In this document: one piece after another, positions 36,690 to 48,110 of the stretch
Numbering within the stretch: the stretch's first letter is position 1
Layout of the letters: each line of letters opens with the position of its first letter
Source: Rapana venosa
Lineage: Eukaryota; Mollusca; Gastropoda; Neogastropoda; Muricidae
Direction: 5' to 3'
Length of the DNA: 64,000 nucleotides
Assembly: GCA_028751875.1 (NCBI GenBank)
Contig: CM054157.1
Location: 50,771,592 to 50,835,591, forward strand
Translations under genes and position numbers: made by a program
Notes under the pieces: generated by a model
Told to the model about the DNA's origin: nothing
The model's input: only the letters and a program-made list of their open reading frames with translations
Database searches by the model: none

Positions 36690-39270
36690 TGAAACAAATA
36701 ACACAGAAATTAACACACACACACACACATTAATAACACAAAAAAAGAATGTATTTTATATGTATCATACATCCACCTTTTCACTACACAGGAATACACC
36801 CACTCTTTCAAACTCATAACATAGAAATATGCGACTACAATTTGATTTTATAATTAATTAGGTGATCTACCCCCTTCCCCTCCTTTTTAATTTTAAAAAA
36901 AATCAAGTTTGTTCAGCAAATCCCTCAAAACTAAAAAACAAATAAATAATTCATATTCAAGTTCTTACAGACGCTCTACTTTTCACAACCATTAGAAGAA
37001 GAGAGACAATCCAGTCAAGCAGAACCATGAGGTGCAAAGTTGCATCACACTGGTTGTCTCCCTTCACACAACCCTATCACTCCCAATATTTTTGACATGT
37101 TCAGAAAAGTCACTTCCTTTACAATTTATGTTTAAAAAGTTTGACTAAAACAATCAGGTCTTACTGGCAAGCATCAACTTGTTGCTATTAATGCTAAATT
37201 CTTTGAGTTTGACTCATCTGTAGTCATCACAACGACACAAGCCCTAGTGTTGGCTGTTACAGTGTTGGTGTTATGGTGTTGGTGTTATGGTAACTTACAT
37301 ATTATAATTATCAACTCACGTGTCCACAGTACTTATGACTCCACAATTATAAAGCAGATGCGTAACACTACACCATTGTCGAAGTAAAATTAATCAGCTT
37401 TGTTTGTTTTTTAAACATGGATCACGAAAGGAAATCCAACTGTTTACATGTTATCTATACAGGACATGATCATCGAAACAGCTTTTATACTGACAACTGC
37501 AGAAGTAAAATGAATAAGCTTTGTTTTTTAAACATGGATCACGAAAGGAAATCTAATTGCTTGCATACATATATGCAGGCTGGCTATGATTATCAAAACA
37601 GCTTTTATACCAAACAACAGCAGTGGTCAGAATGAGGTGACATAGGAGTTAATAAACCAACTAGATGTAGGTCACATCTCAAGTGTATTGTTTGAGAAAA
37701 GCTTGCTTCACTTATTACATGTCCAAAAGCTTATGGAAAAGAAGTTGACACCACTACTAGCTGGTGAGAACTCTTCACATATAACGATATGAAATTAAAA
37801 ACAAATTACGCATTTTCACCAAAAAGATGTATGAATTCCGGAAGCTTCCAAAATATAAATTATAGCAAGCAATGTAAGACCAGAACAATAACAACCACTG
37901 ATGTGGCCTAAGGGTTCATTTTCTGCACTTCTGTGACAAAATCTACTATCTAGCTCTAGCTACATTGTAATGCACTAGAGTTCAGGTAGCCCACCACAAA
38001 AGCCAACTCATGTTACTGAATATGATCTTGACATACTGATTTCCCACTCTATGCTGCACACACGTAATACACATTAAAGAGCAGTTCATCAACCATGCTC
38101 AGGCAAAAACACTTTTGTTTTTTCTACCCTAATTTGAGTAAAAATACAAAAACCTTCTCACTTCATCAGTGTTCATGGTTTCCAATTCTCCTTTAGGATA
38201 ACAGCACGCCATTTAAACATAACGTCATAAGCCATACTATATAATTAGACCACAAAATCATGTGATTCATCTGAGCTACCCCAGGTGAAGCAATATTCTG
38301 ATTAATCATGAAACTTGAAAGGCTCATTTTTAAATCAATGACAAGTGATTTTGATAAGCTTTTTTAACTTCTTTTCTTTATTACTAAATCAACATTTCAG
38401 CAGCTGTCTGCAGTACTTAGCAAGATAAATCATGAAATGCAATTAAAGTTTAATAATCTTTCCAATAGGACTGATTAAGATAATTGAAAGGCTGTGCTAC
38501 AGTCCTTGTCTATAATTCAATATTTTAGTATTTACCCATATGTTGTCTGGCTCAAGTGTCTTCAAGTACAAACAATAGCAATGGTGCCATAACTTTTTAA
38601 GCTCAACATTGAGTTTTTATCCTATCGGTCATCATGTGCAGCACTTTAAACCCATTCTTTCACAGTTACTGAGTTACTCAGCAGTATTTATTTACCTGAG
38701 GTATGTGTTGTTTTTTTCCACATAATTTTGTCAGATAAATTTTATATTGCCAAAGATTCTTTTACAAGTGTTAAATGTGGGCTGCATGCTGGATCCCTAG
38801 TTCTGCACTCATCTGGATGGCTATCAGACCATTACAACTATAGTACTAGTCTAGACTCTAGTGGCATGGAGGAAAAATAGCATGACTAATGTCATAATGA
38901 CTAAACTAAGTATCTAGAGGACTGTAAACTGAAACCTCTACTTGGCTCTAGCATAGTTTCTTATTTCCTGGATGTGTGTGATACTAGTGTTGAAACACCA
39001 ATCCACCATACTGCTATGTATACAGGTAAGTAATCAGAGAAAAACAAGGCAGAGTTAAAGACCAAAATAAGCACTGCAGGAATGAAATTATAAGCTAAAA
39101 CAGTAAAAGCTTTGTCAATGTCAGTTACTGATGAGATGTCTTGTACTGTGCCAAGCCTACATGTTATATAATAGCCCATGTTAGCGATTACGCTTCAAAT
39201 GAAATATTAAAAATTACAGTTTATTCTGAGATTGTCTTTATGATCAATATTGCTATGTTGTTGTTGTGCG
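36690..39270. other. SRRM2 first intron, no other gene recognised
   Basis: This is A/T-rich unique DNA apart from the 121-bp tandem duplication. I see nothing else in it. Confidence 0.5.
37383..37625. repeat. diverged tandem duplication, about 121 bp per unit
   Basis: Both units contain AACATGGATCACGAAAGGAA and ACAGCTTTTATAC. The frame MDHERKSNCLH appears twice for this reason only. Confidence 0.85.
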
Positions 39271-39275
39271 ATCGC

Positions 39276-39570
39276 CATTCCCCAGCTTTACACCCTGGGG
39301 GTCACCCACAACATGCACTCTGACTCACTCATCCCACCTGGGAATCACTGAGATAGGAAATATACCATATGAGAAGTTTGTGTGTATTCATGACTCTTTT
39401 CAAGCACCTAGCCATATATATTGATATAGGCAGCCATACTCGACTTCAGAGTATTTTTTTCTCCTTTAGTTTTTAAAAACAAAGGAGAGTGCAGGTTGTT
39501 ATGTTAAGAGCTTGTCATGGCTGAAGGCAATTTCAACACATTTTACAACATAACATTCTGAGCACATAAC
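39276..39570 (+). repeat. dispersed repeat, copy 2
   Basis: This is the counterpart of 2415-2710, with CACCCTGGGGGTCACCCA, ACTTCAGAGTATTTTTTTC and CAGGTTGTTATGTTAAGAGC. It ends just before the Rex/CR1-like fragment. Confidence 0.6.
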
Positions 39571-39574
39571 TCCT

Positions 39575-39963
39575 CTCTTGCAATCTCTCCACTGGCTGCC
39601 TGTGCCACAGAGAGTAAGCTATAAGATCAGTACCCTCTGTTACAAGTGTCTCCACAAAACAGCTCCCTCCTACCTCCGTGACTAAGTTCACCTGTACACT
39701 CCTCCTTGTTCCCTCCACTCAGCAGATACCCTGTGCTTATGAATACCGAGTTTCAACCAAGTTTCTGGTCCAGTGATCTGGAATGACCTCCCTCTCTCCC
39801 TTCACCAAAACCTACTTATGACACTTTTTAATCCAGCCTCAACTGGCTCAAGACATATTTATTCCAAACCTAAGATTTTTCCCTCCTGTTTCATCTCAAA
39901 TTTGTCCCTGCCTTCAACAGCAAAAATCCCCACCACCCTGCCAAAGTGCACAACCTCTGTGTG

Positions 39964-40044
<81 letters not shown>

Positions 40045-40187
40045 ATTTGAATTTGTGAACTCTGTTAATTGGTATTGGTTGTATGTGTATGGGTGTGTGT
40101 TGTATGCAACTCTGCAAGCACTTTGATTTGTTTTTGCAAGATATAGCGCTATATATAAAAATTCCATTCATTATTATTATTACTAAC
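39575..40187 (+). pseudogene. Rex/CR1-like LINE 3' end (C-terminus and tail)
   Basis: The plus strand reads LHWLPVPQRVSYKISTLCYK, then CLHKTAPSYLRD and VIWNDLPLSLHQN, the C-terminal signature of CR1/L2/Rex-type elements (consensus LHWLPV, APxYL, WNxLPLxLR). It ends with a GCGCTATATA motif and an (ATT)n tail at about 40170-40182, typical of such 3' ends. A (TG)n array of about 85 bp (39957-40042) interrupts the 3' part. The RTE LINE inserted a few bases beyond the tail. Confidence 0.7.
39957..40042. repeat. (GT)n, about 85 bp
   Basis: This is an almost pure GT array within the Rex/CR1-like LINE tail. Confidence 0.95.
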
Positions 40188-40198
40188 ATTCTAAGTGT

Positions 40199-43100
40199 TC
40201 ACTGTTCACTGGTCCTGTAACCCGCCAGGGTCGTAGGGGCGCTGCATGGTGGACGAACGGTGGACCAGCTGGCTCCACTTAGCGCGGTCGTGAGCGAGTG
40301 CCTGGGTGACACTGAAGTCCTCCCCTGTCCAATCACGGATGTTGTCGGCCCACTTTCTCCTCTGTCTGCCCCGTCTTCTCTTCCCCTGGACTGTTCCTTG
40401 CAGGATGGTCTTTGCAAGTCCTTCAGAGCGTGTTACGTGCCCATACCATCTGAGTTTCCTCTTTTTCGCCATGGTCAGTAGGTCTTCATAGTCCCGCACC
40501 TGTTGAGTGATCATTCTGCGGACTTCATTGTTGGTGACATGGTCCTTGTATGAGATGCCAAGGAGCCTTCTGAGGCATCTCATTTCTACTGCTTGGATCC
40601 TCCTTTGTAGGTCTGCGTTCAGTGTCCATGCCTCACATGCGTAAAGCATGATTGAGGTGACTAGCGCGTTTAGTAATTTACCTTGGTTCCGAGAGGGATG
40701 TTTCTGTCTCTCCATATGGTCTTCAGTCTTGCCATTGCTGCTGCTGTTTGTGCTGCTCTTGCTAGGATTTCGGTCTTCGATCCCTCCTCACTTATGATGG
40801 CTCCAAGGTACTTGAAATGGTCAACTGTCTCCAGTTCTTTTCCGCTGAGAGTGATCTTGGTGGTGATTGGCTGGGCACTGTTTGACATGAGCTTGGTTTT
40901 CTCGGCGCTGATTTCCATGCCGTATTGTGAGGATATTTCGTCCAGTTGCTTCACTAGGTTGGCCAGTTCCTCTTCATTTCCTGCCAGACCGTCAATGTCA
41001 TCGGCAAACCTGAGGTTGGTGATTGTTCACCCTCCAATGCTGACTGTGCCTGTGTGGTCTTCCAAGGCGTCAGTCATGATGCATTCGAGGAAAATGTTAA
41101 ATAGTGTCGGCGACAGCAGACATCCCTGTCGGACCCCAACTGAGGTACGGAACCATTCCCCTACCGTGCCCTGTACGAGTATTGCACTGGTGGCCTTTGA
41201 GTAGAGTTCCTTGATGGTGTGGATCAGCTTCTGGCCCATGTTGAATTTGTTCATGGTGGCCCACAGAGCGTCATGCCATATTCTATCGAAGGCCTTCTTA
41301 AAATCAATGAAGACATGGAAGATATCTTGTTGATGCTGGCTGTATTTCTCACACAGAACCCTCAGGTTGAATATCTGTTCTGTGGTGCTTCTATTTGGGC
41401 GGAAACCGGCCTGCTCTTCGGCGATGATCTCTTCTGCCTGTGGTTTCAGCCTGTTCAGGATCACTTTCAGCATGACTTTACTGGCATGACTTATGAGGCT
41501 GATTGTCCTGTAGTTTTGCACTGCTGGAGATTTCCTTTCTTGGGAGAGTGATGATGAGTGATTGGGTCCATGTGTAGGCCACTCTCCGGTCTCCCAGATC
41601 TTGTTGCAGATACTTGTAAGGATGTCTGTCACTGCTTCTCCCCCATGTTGGATCAGCTCTGCTGGGGTGTTGTCGATTCCTGCTGATTTTCCTTTCTTCA
41701 GCGATCTAATTGCTACTTCTACTTCCTCGCGTAGAATTGGAAGTTGTCTTTATTCAATGAGCTTGGCTTGCAAGTACGCTGGGGTCGCCTAGCGTCTGAT
41801 GATTGTAGAGTTCGGACAGTATTCCGTCCATCTGCCAACGATTTCCTTCTTTTCTGTTAGGCAATTCCCTTCTTTGTCCTGGATGTTACTGACTCTTGCC
41901 TGTTTCTGTTTGGGTGAGCTCTTTCACAATCTGGTATGCTCTTCTGCTATTATTCTTTGTCAGGCTCTCTTCGATTTCTGTACATTGTTTCTCTATCCAT
42001 TCCTCCTTGGTCTTCTCATGTCTTCCTGATCTTCTTGTTTACTTCTCTGTACTCAACTGCTCCTGTAGTGTTCTTGCTCTTCTTCAGGTCTCGTCTTTTG
42101 TCACACATATTCAAGATTTCATCTGTGACCCATGGTTGTGTTTTTCGGCGATGTTTGCCAAGAAGTATGCTTGCTGTCTCAGTCATCACTGTGTTAAAAC
42201 TGGTGGTCATCGTTTCGGCATCTTCTTCAAGTGCCAGCAGTGGTGCGAATTTCCCTCCTATTGTTGCTTGGAAGGACTCGGCGATGGTGGGTCCTTCAGT
42301 TTGTCCAGGTTGAACTTGAGTCTGGTGTTCTTTGTCTTATTGGTCTTCTTCAATCGGACTCTAAAGTTCAGGAGCACGAGGTCATGATCGCTGCCCATGT
42401 CTGCACCTGGGAATGTCCTCGTCTTGGCTCTGTTGATGCCAGATCGAAACCGGTTCTGCACCAGGATGTAGTCAATCTGGTTGTGATGGATCCCATTGGG
42501 TGCATGCCATGTCCAGCGTCGGGATGCCTTGTGTTCCCCAAGGGTATTGGTTGTAGCTGGCAAATTCCAGTAGTCGGAGTCCTCGCTCATTGGTGATCGC
42601 ATTACAGGAGGGACCGCAGAATTTGCTCCAGTCTTTCAGTGTGTCTCCGCCCACCTTGGCGTTCCAGTCTCCCTGGATGATCAAGATGTCTTTTTTGTTC
42701 ATCTTATCGATGATGCCCTGTAGTTGGTTGTAGAATTCCTCTACGACTTCGTCATCGTGATCTGTTGTTGGTGCGTAGGCTTGAATCAATGTGATGTTGA
42801 ATGGGGCTGCCCTGAGGCGGATGGCCATAAGCCGGCTGTTTACTGGGTAGTATCTACGCCATTGATATGCTTGTCCTGCTCCCCGCTATAGTAGAGCATA
42901 TGACCCTCGTCAGTATGGTGTTCACCGTGCTCTTTCCATCTGACCTCACAGAGACCTACGAGATGCCAGGTGTACCTGTCCAGCTCGTATAGCAGTTCTT
43001 GGAGTTTGCCTGTTTGGGCCAGACTTCTGACGTTCCATGTTGCGATGGTGATGTAGTCCCTTCCTCTGATTTTAGTTGTACGGGTTCCACCAGTAGCACA

Positions 43101-43345
43101 CTTGGCGCCTCCACCCTGGTGGCAGACGGAAGGCGTGGTCCTTGTTGAACCGGGCAGCGACTGATCTGGTATATTCTTTATTTTCGTCCGTTCCATTTAG
43201 CGTGTCTTGGGCAAAAGTAGCCTGGCGGCACCCATCTCTCTCCAGGTGATTTTTGGGTTGGGTTGACTCCCCACATGTCACAGGTGGTACCGGGTTACAG
43301 GGTTACCGGTAGCAGAGGACACCTCTGACCTGACCTGAAGTGTAT
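40199..43345 (-). mobile_element. RTE-clade LINE, nearly full length, flanked by target duplications
   Basis: An 11-bp direct repeat ATTCTAAGTGT (40188-40198 and 43346-43356) brackets 3147 bp, the normal size for an RTE element with a single open frame. In minus-strand order: an AP-endonuclease beginning ITIATWNVRSL (about 43060), with GDWNAKVGG (about 42670) and GSDHDLV (about 42390); a linker; then reverse transcriptase with FRPNRSTTEQ, FIDFKKAFDRIWHDAL, GVRQGCLLSP and FADDID; then the C-terminal RRLLGISYKDHVTN and RRKWADNIRDW region ending near 40206. The 3' end carries two copies of AGTGAAC. Confidence 0.88.
40206..43196 (-). pseudogene. RTE LINE endonuclease-reverse transcriptase open frame, broken
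   Basis: The coding region of the element above would make one protein that nicks DNA with its N-terminal AP-endonuclease and copies the element RNA with its reverse transcriptase. Family hallmarks are present from end to end, including the FADDID catalytic aspartates (about 41000). The frame is broken: a frame change near 42835 between the N-terminal endonuclease piece and MAIRLRAAP; another near 42540 inside the endonuclease, after LLEFASYNQ; another in the linker (42.0-41.6 kb); a TGA at about 41030, just before TITNLRFADDID; and a frame change near 40690. The copy is therefore not expected to be active. Insertion is probably fairly recent, because the target duplication is still perfect and motifs are well conserved. 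Confidence 0.85.
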
Positions 43346-44241
43346 ATTCTAAGTGTAGGCCTTGGCAATTAGCTGACATCAATAACTTATTAACTAACAC
43401 AGCTTTTGGCCTGGGCCAGATCCATATTGCTATGATTTAAAATGTTTTATTGTCTTCATACTTAGTAACTTACCTTTATATGTATTGTATGACATGCTCA
43501 TAAACTTTACTAGTCTTACTCTAGACTCTAGTCTTAGTCTTTGTCTACTCTGGTCTTACTCTTACACAGACTGACAGAGTTACAGTCTTAGCATAAAATT
43601 TAGACTGTACAGTGTACTCTCCATCAAAGAAGATAAAATTCTTTGAAGTCAGAGTAGGGAGTACTTGAAATTGAATGAAAACAGCCATTACATTTACAAT
43701 TAACAAGCAAAATCCTCATGAATCCTTTGAGATTATTTTATCATTTTGAATTATAGTCAGGAACTCACAGTCACACACACAGTGATGAGTGAGAATATCC
43801 AGGATGTCAAGCAACGCCCAACAACGACGACGACGACAAGGCCAGAGTATATTGCTATGGCTGTGCAAAGTATTGAAAAATAGATATTGATAATCATGAT
43901 ACTTTTTTCTTGAGTTTCTAGTTTCTGTTAACAGAAGAAAAAACTCTGGACGGGAAAAGTGCAAAAATACGTCTGGCACCCTTACTCATGAATGGGAAGG
44001 CATGTGCGTATTACAAACAAGCTAAGTTCCGCAATCACACTACTCTAACATAAATTGATCTACAGAAGCATAGTGTGCCGATGCAGTGTATGCACAATCT
44101 ACATACAAACTAGGGTTACGTTTCACCGAGTTGCACGTTTGTTCTCCAAAATAAATATGGTATTCGTGTAAAACTGAATAATAACAACGAAAAGACAAGC
44201 TATCGAATCAACAAGTTCTGACAAAAAATGCTACACCATAC

Positions 44242-44325
44242 CTGTTTTTGAGCCAAAGGAACAAAAAACACTTCTTATCTGCCTCAGTTCTTATAATTTA
44301 TGTCAAGCTTCGCAACTTGCGTATG
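44242..44325 (-). other. SRRM2: possible untranslated first exon of the SRRM2 homologue
   Basis: On the minus strand a stretch ending AAAAACAG is followed by a good donor (GTATGG, around 44236-44241). This lies about 7.5 kb upstream of the acceptor of the start-codon exon, which itself has an untranslated 5' end and so needs an upstream exon. The stretch lies just downstream of a CRE/ETS-like motif pair. No transcript evidence is available, the 5' boundary is a guess, and another exon between 36.7 and 44.2 kb could serve instead. Confidence 0.3.
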
Positions 44326-44420
44326 TAAAGCGGAAATGACGTTTTATGTTTAGGCCCCAAGTGAGAATCACGCAAAATGCTGCCAGAGTCCAAATGCCGC
44401 CAGCGTCCCATAATTTAAAG
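44300..44420 (-). promoter_or_regulatory. candidate SRRM2 promoter region
   Basis: The motif GCGGAAATGACGT (44330-44342; minus strand ACGTCATTTCCGC) combines an ETS core with a CRE-like half-site, a pairing common in housekeeping promoters. The surrounding 120 bases are more CpG-rich than the flanks. A 55-base poly(G) run (44447-44501) lies just upstream. The placement fits a minus-strand start for SRRM2. The call rests on motifs and position only. Confidence 0.3.
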
Positions 44421-44446
44421 CAGCAACAAAAAGCAAAACAAAACAA

Positions 44447-44501
<55 letters not shown>
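44447..44501 (+). repeat. poly(G), 55 bases
   Basis: This is the longest homopolymer in the window, just upstream of the candidate SRRM2 promoter. Confidence 0.95.
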
Positions 44502-44502
<1 letters not shown>

Positions 44503-44742
44503 GGCGATAAAAGCAGTTAAATACTTTAACAGATTCAAGTTACTAAGCATCAGAATTATTATCAGGCTTACCTTGCACTAACAGTGCATCAATAAATTGT
44601 AACTCATGTAAGTGACAGACTAGTTAATAATTACTAAGTGGCAAAAAATCTTTTGCAAGAAAGTAGGCTTGTTTAGGTCCTCATGGAGGCAAACATCACC
44701 TAACCTCCTAAATGCAATATTATATCGAATATTCTACCCCTT

Positions 44743-44801
44743 CCCCCCCCCCCCACCCCCCCCCCCCAAAAAAAAACCGGGGGGGGGGGGGGGGGGGGGG
44801 G
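44743..44801. repeat. poly(C)-poly(A)-poly(G) block, potential hairpin
   Basis: C12, A, C12 is followed by A9, CC and G23. The C and G runs can pair around an A-rich loop. Confidence 0.9.
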
Positions 44802-45015
44802 CATGAAACTATAAACCGAGGTCCCGTGTGCAAACGCATGCAGAACATCTTGCGCACGAGTTAAAACCCGTTCCGCTTTTCGGAAGAGTAGGCCATTGTG
44901 TGCCGGTGGGAACGGATGACAAAATTTCTAAAACTTCATACACACTGGGACTGGATGTAAAAAAACCAACACATGAGTGCTTATTCCATTATCCTTGAAA
45001 TAAAAGAATTTTTAA
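44802..45015 (+). mobile_element. SINE family A, 3' half
   Basis: It runs from ACTATAAACCGAGGTCCCG through CTTTTCGGAAGAGTAGGCC to GCTTATTCCATTATCC and an A-rich tail. Its 5' end abuts a poly(G) run. Confidence 0.75.
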
Positions 45016-45167
45016 AAATATATATATATATAAATATAATATAAAATGCAAAATATAATATACCATAGTCTAGTGGTTATGGCATACCTTTTGGCATACA
45101 CATACTTTAGACCCTCCTCTACGATATTTATACATGGGAAACACCATATTGACCATCTCGCTCCTAA

Positions 45168-45201
<34 letters not shown>

Positions 45202-45349
45202 CTTCTCTTTTCCTCACTCGTATCACCCTCCCCCTTACCTTACTTCTGACCTGTTGTAGTGTGGATGTTGCTATATTCACTTTTGTGCTGCTTGGCTTTA
45301 ATGGTGGTCTTGGCTTCAGATTAAACTGACAGATCTATCCACCAATACT

Positions 45350-45428
45350 AGGTTTATTTCGTTGTGTCAAACAAGTCCATGTGACTTTAATGGCAATAAA
45401 AAATTTCTGATTCTGATTCTGATTCCAC
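45350..45428 (+). mobile_element. isolated LINE/SINE 3' tail with (TTCTGA)n repeats
   Basis: The sequence GTTGTGTCAAACAAGTCCA... GGCAATAAAAAATTTCTGA, followed by repeated TTCTGATTCTGA, closely resembles the tails of the 23.0 and 62.3 kb copies. Only about 75 bp remains. Confidence 0.55.
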
Positions 45429-45429
45429 C

Positions 45430-46345
45430 TGCTCTTACTTTGTGCTTTTCTTTGCTAGGGAATCAGCCAGCAGTCTTATCGCCAAGCACATTGCAGTGGG
45501 AAAGGGGGGATCCACTGCAGGACCACTGTGTGACTCCTGCAGAGAGAGGCAGGAATGGAAGATAGGTTGTTCAGGTCAGTGTTTCTGTTGGATTGTAAGG
45601 CCTGTAAGACAGTCAGGGCATCGGTCAAGAAGACTACTCTGTGGGAAGTATACAAGCTGACCATGACGTGGGTGACTGCTCTTTTTATGGACTCTGCTTC
45701 AGCTTTGTAGTTCGTGAAGTAGAGGCAAGCAACAAGGCTAAATCCTAATTTCCCAACCCTCAGGGTACTGGATGTAGATCCCTGCCCCTCTGTTTCGAAT
45801 TACATTCTCAGCAGAGCCATCAATGTAAACATAAATTCACGAATCTTCGGGTAGTTGGCTGCTATGCTCTGAGAGTCTTTTGGTCCCACACCAGGTATAC
45901 TGCACAGAATGAGAACAGAACAACCCCCCTACACACACACACACACGCACGCACGCACGCACGCACACACACACATACACACACTCCAGGCTGGAACAGC
46001 TAGACACCAAGATTTCTTTGTGGTCATAGCGAAGGATGTCTTGATGTCGTTGTTCAAGCAACCTGCTTTAGTGAATAAAGCTGCTTCTACTTAACTGTCC
46101 CTTTGTTAGTTGGGACAGCCTTCTTCTCATGGGGTTGTCTTGAAGCCTCTTGAATTTGATAATCTGGATGAGAATCGTAGTGTCTCAACGATCTTCAAGA
46201 GACTGGAGTCCCGTGACGGTCTCAAGATCTAATGCTGGCGATAACTTCATGGCACCCGAGACGATGTGGTTGCCTGATTCTGCACCTTGCTAACTCGATC
46301 AAAGTTGAACTTGGCCCTAGTGTCCCATGCTGCCATACTATACTG
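45430..46345 (-). pseudogene. LINE fragment with decayed RNase H domain
   Basis: The minus strand contains VYIDGSAENVIRNRGAGIYI (about 45830-45770), the first RNase H aspartate block, then RVVFLTDALTVLQALQSN and SHTVVLQWIP (45630-45490), the third-aspartate and histidine-loop regions. Upstream (46330-46040) it reads WDTRAKFNFDRVSKVQNQAT and VETLRFSSRLSNS, the stretch between RT and RNase H. Stops and frameshifts abound, and a (CA)n/(CGCA)n microsatellite at 45933-45985 lies inside. The family differs from the 58 kb copy. Confidence 0.7.
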
Positions 46346-47999
46346 TTTTAAACAAGGTTTATTCATTCATTAAACATGAAACAAATAAAACATGAAGTAC
46401 ATAGACAGCATAGCAACAACGAGCTAGTAGCATGTATTGTGCTCAATTACAACATCGACATTCACTTGGCAAGTTTATGGTCCGTATAACAACCAGAGAA
46501 GAAAATAGGTTACTATACTCAAGGACTGGCCTGATGCTACCAGAGTTGTCTCTTGAGAGTTGCGGCCTGTGCATGCATACAAAAGACTACCAATGCATGC
46601 ATGCAGAAGCCTTCCTTTTTCTGTCATAGAGATGCTTTCCCTTTTTTGTGGTTTCATATACAGTGTCTGTGACTTCCAGGGTGAAACGCTCAACGATAGA
46701 TGCAGTGTGTATAGGACTGTGGGAGTGGACCTCAGCAAAGCACACTAACTGAAACTGTTTGACACAAAGACGCCTGTTCGTTCTTAATGCTGTACTTCTG
46801 CCTCCATGGAAACAGGAAAAATGCAGAATTACATAAAATCCCCGTAACAATACCATTACTTTTCACGACCAAAACCTGGAAATCATTCACTTACAATTTC
46901 TGCGCTGCTCCTGTTGCCCCATTCTTTCATTAGAATGCACGCTGTCACATTCAGAAAGTCATGATTTTGCATTCAATGTGATCTCGTATCATATGGTCTT
47001 TATAGTATTTGGTGAATGTTCTGTACGATCTTTCCAGCAATTATATCTTTTGTTCAGGTCAAGCTTGATGTTTGGATTGCAAACATTAATTTCTTAACAG
47101 ATAGGGTTTTTTTTAAAATCCAAAATTGGACAAAACTAGGCCACTGTCATCATGCAGGTTTCAAGAAGTTAACAGAATCAAGTGAATATTGTGTTTTCAA
47201 CAATAAGATTGCTGATATCTGCTGAATCAGAAATGAACAAAACAACCACTATTTTCTGATCGAGGTCTTTTTATCTGAGATTCTGAGAAGATGATTATGT
47301 GACAATTGGCAAGTAATGCTCTCATTGCTACTGTTGCATTAAGAATGAAGTAGAAAACAGGTAGAATTAATTCAGTGATGCTAGAGGGGATCACGATCCG
47401 CCATAGAATTGGAACATACGTACTTCAGAAACTGCCATCATGTTCTGGAAGGAGAGGGGTATGTATTCTGTAAAAATGTCGCCAATGCAGAATGCATTTC
47501 CTGATCTGTTGAAGCAAATTAGCACACATGTGTTCGCAAGCAAGCGAGTGCGCTTATGCAGTGCGCGCGCGCGCGCACACACACACACACACCTTTTTCC
47601 TGGGTTGTCTTTCGTACATACAGCAACACAGTAAAAACTAAAATATTATACAATTTTAATGGGAAAAAATAATGTAAAAAAAGACATGATGCACAACAAT
47701 AATGATAAAAAGTAATCAACATGATCCAGGCATAACAAAAACTTGCAAAAACTTGATCTTGTGTACATAGCTACCAAATATCAATTATTCAAGGAGATTT
47801 TGTGGCTTATGTAATCAAACAAGTAAGAACAGAACAAAACAAAAATCCTGTACAACGTAGGCGGTATCTTAACTTGTGTTTTCAACACAAGTGTTGTGTT
47901 TTCATATCATAACTTGTGTTTTCAACTGCGCATGATGAACAAAGTATCTTCCCAAGTATCTTTTCTTCCACTCTCACTCTTCCCCTTGACACAACTCAC

Positions 48000-48110
48000 C
48001 ATAGCAAACTTAACAAAGAGCTAGAGGTGAGGACTGGGTCAACACATTCATGCTGCTGTTCAAGAAGGAAAACAATCGAGAACCCTGGGTTCGAATCCCA
48101 TATAAACTAG
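48000..48110 (+). mobile_element. tRNA-like B-box fragment, possible SINE remnant
   Basis: CCCTGGGTTCGAATCCC is a good B box. No convincing A box or cloverleaf was found upstream. Confidence 0.3.

Noticed and set aside
37417..37635. MDHERKSNCLH frame with an internal repeat, suggesting a small secreted protein
   Set aside because: The repeat comes from a 121-bp DNA duplication. There is no signal peptide or splice context, and it lies inside the SRRM2 first intron.
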